Translations under genes and position numbers: made by a program
Notes under the pieces: model-generated
What the model was told of the DNA's origin: nothing
Database searches by the model: none
What the model saw: only the letters and a program-made list of their open reading frames with translations
Source: Polyangiaceae bacterium UTPRO1
GTDB taxonomy: Bacteria; Desulfobacterota; Binatia; UTPRO1
Direction: 5' to 3'
Length of the DNA stretch: 60,323 bases
Assembly: GCA_002050235.1 (NCBI GenBank)
Contig: MWST01000028.1
Location: 1-60,323, forward strand
Part shown: positions 41,094-49,710 of the stretch, piece by piece
Layout of the letters: every line of letters starts with the position of its first letter
Position numbering within the stretch: position 1 is the stretch's first letter

Positions 41094-41505
41094 AGCCAAC
41101 GATCCGCGCGCCGTCACCGAACGCGCCATTGCGCTCTGGAGCGAGATCGCGGCCGCCTACGACGTGATCGAGCAGCAGCTCGCGAGCGGCCGCTGGGAGG
41201 GCTTCGCCGAGGTCGCGACGCACCTGGCCGGCCTCGAGCAGGAGCTCGAGCCGCTGCTGGCCGCGATCGCGGCCAGGCGCGACGCAAGCGCGACGCCGCC
41301 GGCTGCGCTGGCCGACCTCTGGCGCCAGCTCGAGCGCATGGTGGAAGCACTGGCGCGCCGCCGCACGCAGCTGGAACGGGCGGCGACGGGCGCCCGCGAC
41401 ACTACTGCCGCGCGCCTGGTGCGAACCCGCATTGCCCGCTCGCGCGCGTCCGGCTATGCGCCGCTGAATCCGCTGACGCCGCGCTTGACCTCGCGGCGCG
41501 TCTGA
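41083..41505 (+). CDS. Small helical protein in FliT position
   Basis: About 140 residues, overlapping fliS by 11 bases. It is predicted all-helical, with Leu/Ala heptads (YDVIEQQLASGRWEGFAEVA, LADLWRQLERMVEALARRRT) and a basic tail. FliT, the FliD chaperone, usually follows fliS and has this size and helical make-up, but no diagnostic motif is clear, so the call rests on position. The 28-base gap to the convergent operon shows nothing. Confidence 0.6.
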   Translation: MPPEANDPRAVTERAIALWSEIAAAYDVIEQQLASGRWEGFAEVATHLAGLEQELEPLLAAIAARRDASATPPAALADLWRQLERMVEALARRRTQLERAATGARDTTAARLVRTRIARSRASGYAPLNPLTPRLTSRRV

Positions 41506-41533
41506 ACCGCGTCGCCGCGCCTGGTCGGCGCCC

Positions 41534-43048
41534 TCAGGCCGTATCGCCGTTCGCCCAGTTGGCGTCGCAGTAGCGGCAGAGCCGGTAGTCGGCGGGCCGG
41601 TGGCGAAGGGTCGCGAAGTCCTCGAGGCGACCGATCACGTTCTCGTTCTCCGAGTCGAAGCAGCAGGCGACCACGGTGCCGTCCCAGCGGATGCTCGCCC
41701 GGTTGCCGGTGATGAAATAGCAATTGCGGACGCGGCGCTCGACGACGTCGTCGGGGAAGGCGACCCGCCGGCCCGGAACGTTGCCGGCCCAGTTGTGCGT
41801 CTGCACGTAGCGGAGCCAGCGCCGCTCCTCGGCCGTGATCCCGCAGGCATCGAGCCACTCCGGAACCTTGTCGTAGTGGGAGAGGACGTTGCCGACGAAC
41901 GTCAGGCGGTCCTGCACTTCGGGATGGGCGAGCAGATGGCGCGCTACCAAGCCGTACGCCTTGGTCGAGGCCGTGGTGTGGAGCGTGATCTGGAGATTGC
42001 GCAGGCCGGCGTCGAGGAGCTTAAGGAAGATCTCCTCGGTGAGCAGTACCCCGTTGGTGCTGATGAGCGGATGGACGCCGCGATCCGCCGCCCACTGCAC
42101 GTAGCGCAGGAGCTGCGGGTGCAGCAGCGGCTCGCCGAGGCGGTGGTACGAGAAGAGCTGGCCCGGCGCCGCGTAGTCGAGCGCCTGCGCCACCGTCCGA
42201 TCGTCGGCGTATCCGGTGGCGGCGCGAGTGAACGGCGTCGGGCATTGGCGGCAGCGCAGGTTGCAGAGGTTGGTGAGCTCGATGCCGCTCACCGTCATGA
42301 GATCCGGGGTGATGAGCTTCAAGAGCTTGTAGTTGAGGGCGTGACTCAGCACGAGCGGGGTGCGCTCGTCGACGAGCTTAACCGCGGCGAGGAAGACGTT
42401 GTTGTCCGGCTCGCCGTGCAGATAAGGAATCGTGCACGCCAGCAGTACGTGGAAGCCGCGATGCTCGACCGCCTGGCGCAGGCTCTCCACCGTGAAGTGC
42501 CGTACGTGGTTCGGGCCGTCGGCGGCGCTGCCGAGCGGCACGGTGACGAGCAGCGCGCCGCCGGGGCGGAGTACGCGCGCCATCTCGCGGAGTGCGCGGT
42601 CGAGATCCATGACGTGCTCGAGGCATTCGAGCGCGATCGCCACGTCGGCCGTCGCCGGCGCCAGCGGCAGCTCCTCGGCGAAGCCTTCGTGGAGGTCGGT
42701 GATCTCGCGGCGATGGCGGGCGACGCGCACCGGGCTCGCGTCGACGCCGGTGACGCGGTGGCCGGAGCGCTGGAGGGCTTTCAGGAGCTCGGCGGAGCCG
42801 CAGGCGACATCGATTACGGATACCGGTCCCGGCAACGCGTCCACGAGCTCCTTGACGAGCTGCATGCCCGGGCGGTTCTCGATGCGCTCGTCGGCGTAGA
42901 GCTCGGGATGGGCGTCGTCTTGGCGGCGAATGTAGTCGCGGAGCCGCACCCGGTCGCCGCTCCGGCAGAGCTCGACGATCCGGCGGTTCAGGTCGTCGCA
43001 GTACTCGGAGCGATAGAAGTTGACGCTGTCGGTGCGGAGCTCGAGCAT
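41534..43048 (-). CDS. Methyltransferase-radical SAM fusion
   Basis: About 504 residues, ATG with AAGGA upstream. Residues ~1-240 are a class I SAM methyltransferase (VSVIDVACGSAELLKAL near 75, ALECLEHVMD, LRPGGALLVTVPLG). From ~255 a radical SAM domain begins with GIELTNLCNLRCRQCPTPF; CxxxCxxC holds the SAM cluster. The C-terminus has additional Cys (NCYFITGNRASIRWDGTVVA, then CCFDSEN and CRYCDANW) as in SPASM/Twitch domains that bind a second cluster. Known SPASM enzymes modify peptides or sugars. Last gene of an operon that starts at a sigma-54 promoter, so a flagellar or flagellin-glycan modification is inferred. Confidence 0.82.
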   Translation of the reverse strand: MLELRTDSVNFYRSEYCDDLNRRIVELCRSGDRVRLRDYIRRQDDAHPELYADERIENRPGMQLVKELVDALPGPVSVIDVACGSAELLKALQRSGHRVTGVDASPVRVARHRREITDLHEGFAEELPLAPATADVAIALECLEHVMDLDRALREMARVLRPGGALLVTVPLGSAADGPNHVRHFTVESLRQAVEHRGFHVLLACTIPYLHGEPDNNVFLAAVKLVDERTPLVLSHALNYKLLKLITPDLMTVSGIELTNLCNLRCRQCPTPFTRAATGYADDRTVAQALDYAAPGQLFSYHRLGEPLLHPQLLRYVQWAADRGVHPLISTNGVLLTEEIFLKLLDAGLRNLQITLHTTASTKAYGLVARHLLAHPEVQDRLTFVGNVLSHYDKVPEWLDACGITAEERRWLRYVQTHNWAGNVPGRRVAFPDDVVERRVRNCYFITGNRASIRWDGTVVACCFDSENENVIGRLEDFATLRHRPADYRLCRYCDANWANGDTA

Positions 43049-43070
43049 GGGGGAGTCCTTTCCGGACCGC

Positions 43071-46000
43071 TCAGGCGGTCGCGGGCAGCGCCTGTGCGGC
43101 GAGGTGGAGCTCGCGCTCGAGACGCTCCACCCAGTGGCGGACGCCCGGGTCGGCTGGCCAGTCGCGCCACGTCGACAGCATCTCGTGGAGTCCGGCGGCG
43201 TCGCCGCTGCGAAGCGCCAGTTGCGTGCGGGCGACGGCCTCCCAGCGCCGACGTTCAGCGGGGTCGGTGATCGTCGTCAGGGTCTTGGCGCCGGCGGCGG
43301 AGGTGCGGGTGCACCAACCTTCCGCGACCGTTACCACGTCCTCGTCGCCGAGGTGGCGCCACTCGCTCATCCAGCGGTCCAGCAAGCGCTTGCCGTTGGC
43401 GATGTCGTGCGCTTTACGGCCGGGAGTCTGGCTCTCGAGGTGATAGAGCGTGCTCGCCGGCTGGTAGATCACGCGGCCGCCCCGGCGCCGCATGCGCAGG
43501 CAGAAGTCGACGTCTTCGAAGCCGTTGCGGAAGCCTTCGTCGAAGCCGCCGAGAGCGAGGAACTCGTCGCGACGGACGGCCATGCAGGCGCCGGTCACGC
43601 ACTGCAGCTCCCGGCGGCGGTTTACCGCCGGCAACGTTCCGGGGGCGCGGGCGAATACGTGGTACGGGAGCGGGATCTCGCGACTGAAGACGACCCCGGC
43701 GTGCTGCACGGTAGCGTCGGCGAAGAGGAGCTTGCTGCCGACGATCGCGACCGTCGGATCGGCGTCGAGCTCGCCGACGAGCGGCGCCAGCCAGCCCGCG
43801 AGCGGCAGCGTGTCGTTGTTCAAGAACACGACGTAGCGGCCGCGGGCCACGCGCGCGCCCTGGTTGCAGGCGGCGGCGAAACCGAGGTTCTCGGCGTTGC
43901 GGATGATCTGGATGTCGCCGCCGAGCTTTTCGAGGAGGGCGGCCGTGGCGTCGGTCGAGCCGTTGTCGACGAGGATCACTTCGAAGGAGGCGTCCTGCGT
44001 GACCTCGGCGAGGCGCACCAGACACTGCTCGGTGAGATCGGCGCGGTTGTAGAGCGGGATCACGATCGAGCAATCGAAGACCGCGGCTGCGGCCCCGGCT
44101 GGGTGCGCCTCGTCGGCCGCGGCCGGAGACGGGAGTCGTGCCGGCGCCGCCGCTGCGCGCGGCGCTTCTTCCGCGACCGCCCGGGCTCGCAGCGAGGCGA
44201 GGAAGTGGGCGCGTGCGCGCCGGACGCCCGGCAGCTTCGCGGCCTCGTCGGCGGTGCGCGCGTAGATGATCTCGGCGGTGCGCAGGAACTCCGGCTGCGT
44301 GCTGCCGGTCATGGACGAGCCGTCGCTGCGCTGCGTGAACTCGGCGGTGATGCTCGGCACGTGGAGGAAGGGGAAGCGCGCCGAGAGCCGTAGCCAGAGA
44401 TCCCAATCTTCGTGCGCGAAGAAGGACTCGTCGAAGCCGCCGACGGCCTCCCAGACGCTCCGCGCGTGCATCACGCACAGCACCGGAAAGAGATTGTTCA
44501 CCAGCAGGCGAGCGCGGTCGAAGTCGTTGGCATAGGGCAGATCGCGCTGCGTCGTGCGGTAGCCGTGCCCATCCCGCCGCTGCAGCGCCCGCAGCGCGTC
44601 GCTGTAGACGATGCGCTCGGGCTGCTCCTCGAGATAAGGCGCGAGAGTCGCCAGGTGTTCGGGGAAGAAGCGATCGTCGTCGTCGAGGTAGGCGACGAAG
44701 CGGCCGCGGGCGACGCCGATGCCGGTGTTGCGCGCCGCGGCGAGACCGCGGTTGGCGCCGTGGCGGACGTAGGAGATCCGGCCGTCGTCGTCGAGGGCGG
44801 CGAGGAGGCGACTGACGTCGGGGCCGCCGTCATTCACGACCACGATCTCGAAGTCGCGGTAGCTCTGGGCGAGGATGCTCTCGAGAGCGGTGCGCAGCAT
44901 GTCGGGACGGTCCAGCGTCGGCACGATCACGGAAACGTTCGGGCGCTGGCGGACGTCCCGCGGCGGCGCCGAGGCCGGCTGCGGAGTGTCGTCGTTGTCG
45001 GCGGCGTCGCCGCCCGTGCCCGAAGTCGCGTCCGGCGGCGCCGCCGCACCGGCGTGTGCGGCTGCCGGGGCTGCGGGCGTGGAGCGCAGGCCGGGCTCGG
45101 TGAGCGACCAGACGCGCCGCGCCGCGCGCTCGCGGGCGAAGAGCTCGACGCCGGTCGTGTCGATGCCGAAAGGCTGGAGCGCCATGGCGGCGTCGCTCCG
45201 TTCGGCGGCCGCGGCGGCTTCGAGCGCAAGGGCGGTGCGGCGGATATCGGGGTGCGCGACGTCGCGGAGTCGGTCGAGGCAGCGCCGCACCTCGGCGAAG
45301 CGTCCGAGGCGCGCGCAGGCGATGGCGTAGTTCGCGACCGCGACCGGCTCGGGACGCACCGAGCAGGCGGCGTCGAGGAAAGCGGCGGCGAGGTCGGGCG
45401 GCGCCCACGGCGAGCGCAGGAGCGAGGTGCCGAGCTCGGCACAGGCGTAGAGCTCGGCCTCGCCGCGATCGGCGCAGGCGGCGAGGGTCGGGAAGAGCTC
45501 CTCGATGTCGAGCTGGCCGCGGCGGGCGACGGCGTTGCGGACCACGTGGCGGCTCGCGGCGGCGACGCGCTCGCGCTTGGAGACCGTCATGCTGTCGTCG
45601 TGCAGACGATAATAATAGAGGATCTCGGGCACGTAGATCGCCGGGAAGCGCTCGACGATCCGCGCCCACATGTCCCAGTCCTCGGCGCCTTCGAGCGCCG
45701 GGTCGTAGTCGCCGACCAAGTCGCGGCAGCTTCGCCGGTAGAGGAATGCGGCGATGCCCGGATTCTGCGGGAAGAGCGCGCGCACGCTCAACTCCTGGTC
45801 GCGGTGGACTCCGAGGATGCGGCCCTCGTCGTCGATCCAGGCGAAGGCGGCGTAGGCGAAACCGGCCTCCGGGTCGTGGTCGAGGGCGCCGACCAGGGCC
45901 TCGAGGAACGTCGGGGCGCAATAGTTGTCGGCCGAGGTCCAGGTGAAGAGCTGGCCGCGCGCCCGCGCGAAGCCGGCATTGAGAGCCGACGGCAGGCGGC

Positions 46001-47696
46001 GGTTCTCCTGGTGGACGACGACGATCCGAGGATCGGCGAGCGCGTCCAGGTACTCGCGGGTACCGTCGGTCGAGCCGTCGTTCACGATCACCAGCTCGAA
46101 GTCGCGGTACGTCTGTCCCAGGACGCTGCCGATCGCCTCGGGGAGGAAGCGGAGGTGATTGTAGACGGGCAGTACGACCGACACGCGCGGGGCGGCGCCG
46201 GCAGGCTGGGGAGCCGCGGCGCCGGCCGGCGCTGCGGGAACGGCGGCGGCCGGCGCCGGCGTGCTGGCGCTCGCGGTCGTGGCGCCGGTCGGCGGCGCCG
46301 CGAGGAGCGCCGTCGGGAGCGGCGCGCGCGCGAGCACGACGATCGGCCGCGCGTAGTCGGCGCTCCAGGCGAGGACCTCCCCGTAGGGCATGGCGAGAGC
46401 GCGGGCGATGCGCTCGAGCTCCGACTCCCACGTACGGCCGTCGTAGCACTCGGGCTGGCTCGCCATCTCGAGCATGACGTAGCTCGGAGAGAGCGTCGCG
46501 AGGTCGGCGAGGAAGCGCTCCTTGTCCCGGATGTGGTGGTAGACGGAGTAGATCGTGACCAGATCGATCCGCCGCCCGGCCAGCCGCTCGGCGAGGGCGT
46601 CCTCGCCGGCGACGGCGCAATGGAACTCGGCGTTCTCGACCTCGGCGAGAAAGGCGAGCGCCTTGGCGAGATCGACGTACCGGGCGTAGGCCTCGACGCC
46701 GATGGAGGCTGCGACCTCCGGGCGCTGCGCCATCGTGATGTTGAACATGCCGAGGTTGGCGCCGATGTCGAGGTGCGTGTACGGCCGGTCGAAGAGGCGG
46801 GCGCCGACGGCGGCGATCATCGCCACGCGCGGATCGTCGGCAGGACGCTGTCCGGCGACGGTGAGGCCGGGGATCTGGATCGTCTGGTAGACGCGCTCGT
46901 CCCGGCCGTGGTCGAGAGAGGCGAGGAACGGACACGAGGAGTCGAAGTTGCAGGAGCGGATCAGCGGCTCGAGCTGTGGGCGCACGAGCTCGGCGAAGAC
47001 GGCGTGCAGGCGCTCCAGGCAGGTGAGCCCGCCGATCCGGCCGGGGGCCTCGGGCATCGTTCCGACGTCGCCCTGGCAGGTGCGGCCGACGACATCGAGC
47101 GAGCGCTCGAACGGAACCGGCTGCGCGAGCTCGCGCGCCTCCTCGAAGTCCACCAGCACCGGCGCGGTGCCGCGGAACATGAGGTTCTTCTCGTGCAGAT
47201 CGGTGTGGACGACGCCGGCCGCGTAGAGCGCCCGCGCCGCCGCGGCGACGGTGCGAAAGGCGTCGGCGAGCGCCGCGGCGCCGAGCGTCGGCGCCACCGC
47301 CTCGAAAGGCGCCAGCCACTCGAGCAGCAGGAAGGCATGGTCGCCGTCTTCCATGTAGCCGTGCACCACCGGCACGAACGGCGCGCCGGCGAAACGCCGC
47401 AGCAGGCGCTCTTCGTTGCGGAGCGACGGCTGCGACGAGAACGCGGGCTCGCACTCGAGCTTGCTCTCGATCGTGACCGCCAGGTGCTTCACTTTGAGGA
47501 AGTAGGTCGCCGCGGCCGTGGCCACCCGGAAGAGCGAGGCGCCGCCGCCGGGCTCCCACGGCCGCGCCAGCGGTTCGAGCTCGTAGGACGCGCCGGCGAG
47601 GAGCGTATCCAGGACGCGCGCCAGGCGCTCCGGCTCGCCGTGGATGGCATCGAGGTGCGACCGCTTCCGTTCGAGGGCTGCGGGATCGAATTGCAT
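43071..47696 (-). CDS. Five-domain protein: kinase-like, FkbM-like methyltransferase and three GT2 glycosyltransferases
   Basis: About 1541 residues. Residues ~1-245 have a protein-kinase/LPS-kinase fold (TYFLKVKH as the Lys strand, GVVHTDLHEKNLMF catalytic loop, VLVDFEEA in place of DFG). Residues ~280-470 are FkbM-like methyltransferase (THLDIGANLGMFN, IYSVYHHIRDKE). GT2 domain 1 begins near 507 (VSVVLPVYNHLRF, VNDGSTDGT), followed by helical repeats (about 745-860). GT2 domain 2 begins near 920 (VSVIVPTLDRPDM, YLDDDDRFFPEHL), and GT2 domain 3 near 1207 (CSIVIPLYNRADL, VDNGSTDAT, FLNNDTLPL). Ala/Pro linkers join the parts. It could build and methylate a whole oligosaccharide on one scaffold. 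The middle gene of the sigma-54 operon. Confidence 0.83.
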   Translation of the reverse strand: MQFDPAALERKRSHLDAIHGEPERLARVLDTLLAGASYELEPLARPWEPGGGASLFRVATAAATYFLKVKHLAVTIESKLECEPAFSSQPSLRNEERLLRRFAGAPFVPVVHGYMEDGDHAFLLLEWLAPFEAVAPTLGAAALADAFRTVAAAARALYAAGVVHTDLHEKNLMFRGTAPVLVDFEEARELAQPVPFERSLDVVGRTCQGDVGTMPEAPGRIGGLTCLERLHAVFAELVRPQLEPLIRSCNFDSSCPFLASLDHGRDERVYQTIQIPGLTVAGQRPADDPRVAMIAAVGARLFDRPYTHLDIGANLGMFNITMAQRPEVAASIGVEAYARYVDLAKALAFLAEVENAEFHCAVAGEDALAERLAGRRIDLVTIYSVYHHIRDKERFLADLATLSPSYVMLEMASQPECYDGRTWESELERIARALAMPYGEVLAWSADYARPIVVLARAPLPTALLAAPPTGATTASASTPAPAAAVPAAPAGAAAPQPAGAAPRVSVVLPVYNHLRFLPEAIGSVLGQTYRDFELVIVNDGSTDGTREYLDALADPRIVVVHQENRRLPSALNAGFARARGQLFTWTSADNYCAPTFLEALVGALDHDPEAGFAYAAFAWIDDEGRILGVHRDQELSVRALFPQNPGIAAFLYRRSCRDLVGDYDPALEGAEDWDMWARIVERFPAIYVPEILYYYRLHDDSMTVSKRERVAAASRHVVRNAVARRGQLDIEELFPTLAACADRGEAELYACAELGTSLLRSPWAPPDLAAAFLDAACSVRPEPVAVANYAIACARLGRFAEVRRCLDRLRDVAHPDIRRTALALEAAAAAERSDAAMALQPFGIDTTGVELFARERAARRVWSLTEPGLRSTPAAPAAAHAGAAAPPDATSGTGGDAADNDDTPQPASAPPRDVRQRPNVSVIVPTLDRPDMLRTALESILAQSYRDFEIVVVNDGGPDVSRLLAALDDDGRISYVRHGANRGLAAARNTGIGVARGRFVAYLDDDDRFFPEHLATLAPYLEEQPERIVYSDALRALQRRDGHGYRTTQRDLPYANDFDRARLLVNNLFPVLCVMHARSVWEAVGGFDESFFAHEDWDLWLRLSARFPFLHVPSITAEFTQRSDGSSMTGSTQPEFLRTAEIIYARTADEAAKLPGVRRARAHFLASLRARAVAEEAPRAAAAPARLPSPAAADEAHPAGAAAAVFDCSIVIPLYNRADLTEQCLVRLAEVTQDASFEVILVDNGSTDATAALLEKLGGDIQIIRNAENLGFAAACNQGARVARGRYVVFLNNDTLPLAGWLAPLVGELDADPTVAIVGSKLLFADATVQHAGVVFSREIPLPYHVFARAPGTLPAVNRRRELQCVTGACMAVRRDEFLALGGFDEGFRNGFEDVDFCLRMRRRGGRVIYQPASTLYHLESQTPGRKAHDIANGKRLLDRWMSEWRHLGDEDVVTVAEGWCTRTSAAGAKTLTTITDPAERRRWEAVARTQLALRSGDAAGLHEMLSTWRDWPADPGVRHWVERLERELHLAAQALPATA

Positions 47697-47711
47697 GCGC
47701 GCGGGACCTCT

Positions 47712-49229
47712 CTAGAGCGCGGCGCCGGCCGCGGCGTCGCAGGAAATGGGACGACTGGCGGCCCGCAGCTTGCGCGCCGTCCAGCAGAGGAAGAGCCCGT
47801 CGGCCTCGCGGCCGTCGTAGCCGACGCCGCCGACTTCGGCGCTGAGGCCGAGCGCGCGCAGGAGCGTCAGCAACTCCTCGGGGTCGAACCAGCGCTCCCA
47901 GGTCGGCATCGCCAGGGCGCCGAGCTGCGCCCGGTTCTTGTCGATGACGACCAGCGTACCGCCGGGCGCGAGCACGCGTGCGAGCTCGCGGACGGCTTCG
48001 GGGATGCGAACGGCGTGCTCCAGCGCCTCGACGCAGAGGACGGCGTCGAAGCTGGCGTCGGGGAAGGGCATGTCGAGGAGGCTGTGCCGGACGGTCGTGA
48101 TGCCGGGCGGCACGTGGCGCAGCATCTCGGCCGAGACGTCGAGAGCAGTGACCTCGGCGCTCGGGAACGTGCGCTTGAGGAGCGCCGCGTAGCGCCCCTT
48201 GCCGGCCCCGGCGTCGAGGACGCGCCTGGCGCCGAGGTCACCGAAGGCGGCGAGCACGGCGCGCACGCGGCCGTCGTCGGCGGCGATCTCCGGGCGGTAC
48301 TGGTCGGCGGTGGCGTCGAAGTGGCTTGCGATCCGCCGGTGCTCGGCTTCGATCGCGTACTTCACGCCCCACGACGGCTCCTGGTCGGGAAAGTAGGCGG
48401 CGCCGACGCCGTAGGAACCGAAGAAGCCGCCGCTCGGATTCTGCAACGCCGCCAGGAAGGCGAGAGCGCGCTCCGCGCGCGCGGTCTCGCCGAGCCGGAA
48501 CCACACCCCGGCGAGCTGGGCGATGCCGGTCGCGCACACCCACGGGACGTCGCTGTAGGCAGGGACGGCGCCGTTCTCCTGCTGCCAGCGCGCGACGTCG
48601 GCCATGCCGCGGCGGGCCTCGTCTTGGCAGCCGAGCTCGAGCAGCGCCTCCTGCACGTAGGCGTAGAAGTGCGTCAGGTGGTTCGGTGCGTCGAAGCGGG
48701 TGCAGTCTACTGCGCCGAGGTAGTAATCGCGCCCGCGCTCGGCGAAGCGGCGGTAGCGCGGCTCGTCGAGGAGGTCGCCGGCGGCGGCGAGCGGCGCCAG
48801 CACGTAGAGGTGGATCGCCTCGGACACTTCGCCGCGCCCGCCGAGGCTCCACGCGGCGCCGGGACGCGGCACCGGGAGTCGGCCGGTGGCGGCGTCGCCC
48901 GCGGCGAGGAGCCAGTCGCACGCCCGGCGCAGCGGCGTCGCCAGCTCCGGATGCGTCGGCAGCATTGCGGTCCAGCCGCGCACCACCTGCCCGGTGTCGA
49001 AGGCGAAGCTCTCCTCGGCGCCGGGTCCGCCGAAGGAGCCGTCGGCGCGTTGCACCGTCACCAGCCAGTCCGCGAAGGCGCGCGCCAGGTCGCGCTCGCC
49101 GAGCCCGAGGAGCGTGGGGACGTAGTAGCCCGTCACTTCCGGGTAGGCGACCCGCTGCTGCGACGAGATGGCGATCCCGCCGCTCGCGAGCACGTGTCGC
49201 TGCACCCACCGCACCGCCCCCTCCAGCAT
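47712..49229 (-). CDS. Alpha/alpha-toroid domain fused to a SAM methyltransferase
   Basis: About 505 residues, ATG with GAGGG upstream; first gene after the minus-strand sigma-54 promoter. The first ~320 residues are helical repeats of the alpha/alpha-toroid type found in terpene cyclases and sugar hydrolases (QRVAYPEVTGYYVPTLLGLG, WLVTVQRADGSFGG, AFDTGQVVRGWTAML, LAALQNPSGGFFGSYG). From ~333 a UbiE-like methyltransferase follows (RRVLDAGAGKGRYAALLKR, LCVEALEHAVRIPEAV, LAPGGTLVVIDKNRAQL). No QW motif or DxDD of terpene cyclases is seen, so a glycan-binding or glycoside-hydrolase-like toroid is more likely. Confidence 0.75.
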   Translation of the reverse strand: MLEGAVRWVQRHVLASGGIAISSQQRVAYPEVTGYYVPTLLGLGERDLARAFADWLVTVQRADGSFGGPGAEESFAFDTGQVVRGWTAMLPTHPELATPLRRACDWLLAAGDAATGRLPVPRPGAAWSLGGRGEVSEAIHLYVLAPLAAAGDLLDEPRYRRFAERGRDYYLGAVDCTRFDAPNHLTHFYAYVQEALLELGCQDEARRGMADVARWQQENGAVPAYSDVPWVCATGIAQLAGVWFRLGETARAERALAFLAALQNPSGGFFGSYGVGAAYFPDQEPSWGVKYAIEAEHRRIASHFDATADQYRPEIAADDGRVRAVLAAFGDLGARRVLDAGAGKGRYAALLKRTFPSAEVTALDVSAEMLRHVPPGITTVRHSLLDMPFPDASFDAVLCVEALEHAVRIPEAVRELARVLAPGGTLVVIDKNRAQLGALAMPTWERWFDPEELLTLLRALGLSAEVGGVGYDGREADGLFLCWTARKLRAASRPISCDAAAGAAL

Positions 49230-49300
49230 GCAGCACCCTCCCTCGCCTGACCGCGGTCTCGATCCTGCGTGTCGTCGATGCGCGACGGCCAGCGACGATC

Positions 49301-49316
49301 AGCAACGGACGTGCCA
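49301..49316 (-). promoter_or_regulatory. Sigma-54 promoter of the three-gene fusion operon
   Basis: Minus strand TGGCACGTCCGTTGCT (49316 to 49301) fits the consensus TGGCACG-N4-TTGCW fully, with exact GG-N10-GC spacing. Transcription should start near 49290, about 60 bases before the toroid-methyltransferase gene. Confidence 0.75.
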
Positions 49317-49382
49317 CGCATCCGTGTGTGCGCGCTGTCGCCGTGACCTTCGAGCCTGCGCCCTCCGTATCATGAGTCGCGC

Positions 49383-49411
49383 GCCAAGTTTCTGACCGGG
49401 GACCCGCGGTC
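49383..49411. promoter_or_regulatory. Candidate enhancer site shared by the divergent sigma-54 promoters
   Basis: GCCAAGTTTCTGACC (49383-49397) matches GCCAACATTCTGACC at 53721-53735 in 13 of 15 positions. It overlaps an imperfect dyad GACCG-N8-CGGTC (49394-49411). It lies about 75 and 115 bases upstream of the two -24 elements, the usual range for NtrC-family activators such as the FlrC-like protein encoded at 57.3 kb. Confidence 0.45.
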
Positions 49412-49503
49412 GGCACATTTTTCCGCCACCTTTCGTCGGCGTCGTGCTCGCCGACGAGTACGAGTGTACCGGCGCGGCGGGCTTGGCTGTCCGCCGCGGC
49501 GCC

Positions 49504-49519
49504 TGGCACCGGGCTTGCA
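49504..49519 (+). promoter_or_regulatory. Sigma-54 promoter of the Maf/CgeB-GT9 operon
   Basis: TGGCACCGGGCTTGCA has TGGCAC and TTGCA with exact GG-N10-GC spacing. Transcription start near 49530 leaves a leader of about 180 bases that opens with G-runs (49540-49583). No convincing gene lies in the 481-base gap 49230-49710. Confidence 0.72.
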
Positions 49520-49710
49520 CTTCGCCGCGGGGTCTCCACGGGGGGTGGAGGCTGGGGATGGGGTGCGGTGTGTAGGGACGGGGAGGCGGTGGACGAGGAG
49601 GAGTGCAAAGCGAGGACCGGATCGTCGCTCGACCGGCCGCGAGGCCGGGCGAGCGGCGGTCGGCTCGTCCCGGCGCCGATCCGCGAAGCGAACGAGCGCA
49701 TGGAAAGCGC

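Noticed and set aside
47712..49229. Terpene cyclase assignment for the toroid protein
   Set aside because: No DxDD or clear QW repeats are visible; only the toroid-like helical pattern is shared.
44412..49250. A 1612-codon plus-strand frame opposite the five-domain protein and the toroid-methyltransferase
   Set aside because: It has no motif and spans two real minus-strand genes with catalytic signatures; it is a high-GC shadow.
49603..49710. N-terminal extension of the Maf/CgeB-like gene
   Set aside because: Arg/Gly-rich and unlike Maf N-termini; GTG 49711 has a ribosome site GGAAAG and begins the recognisable domain.
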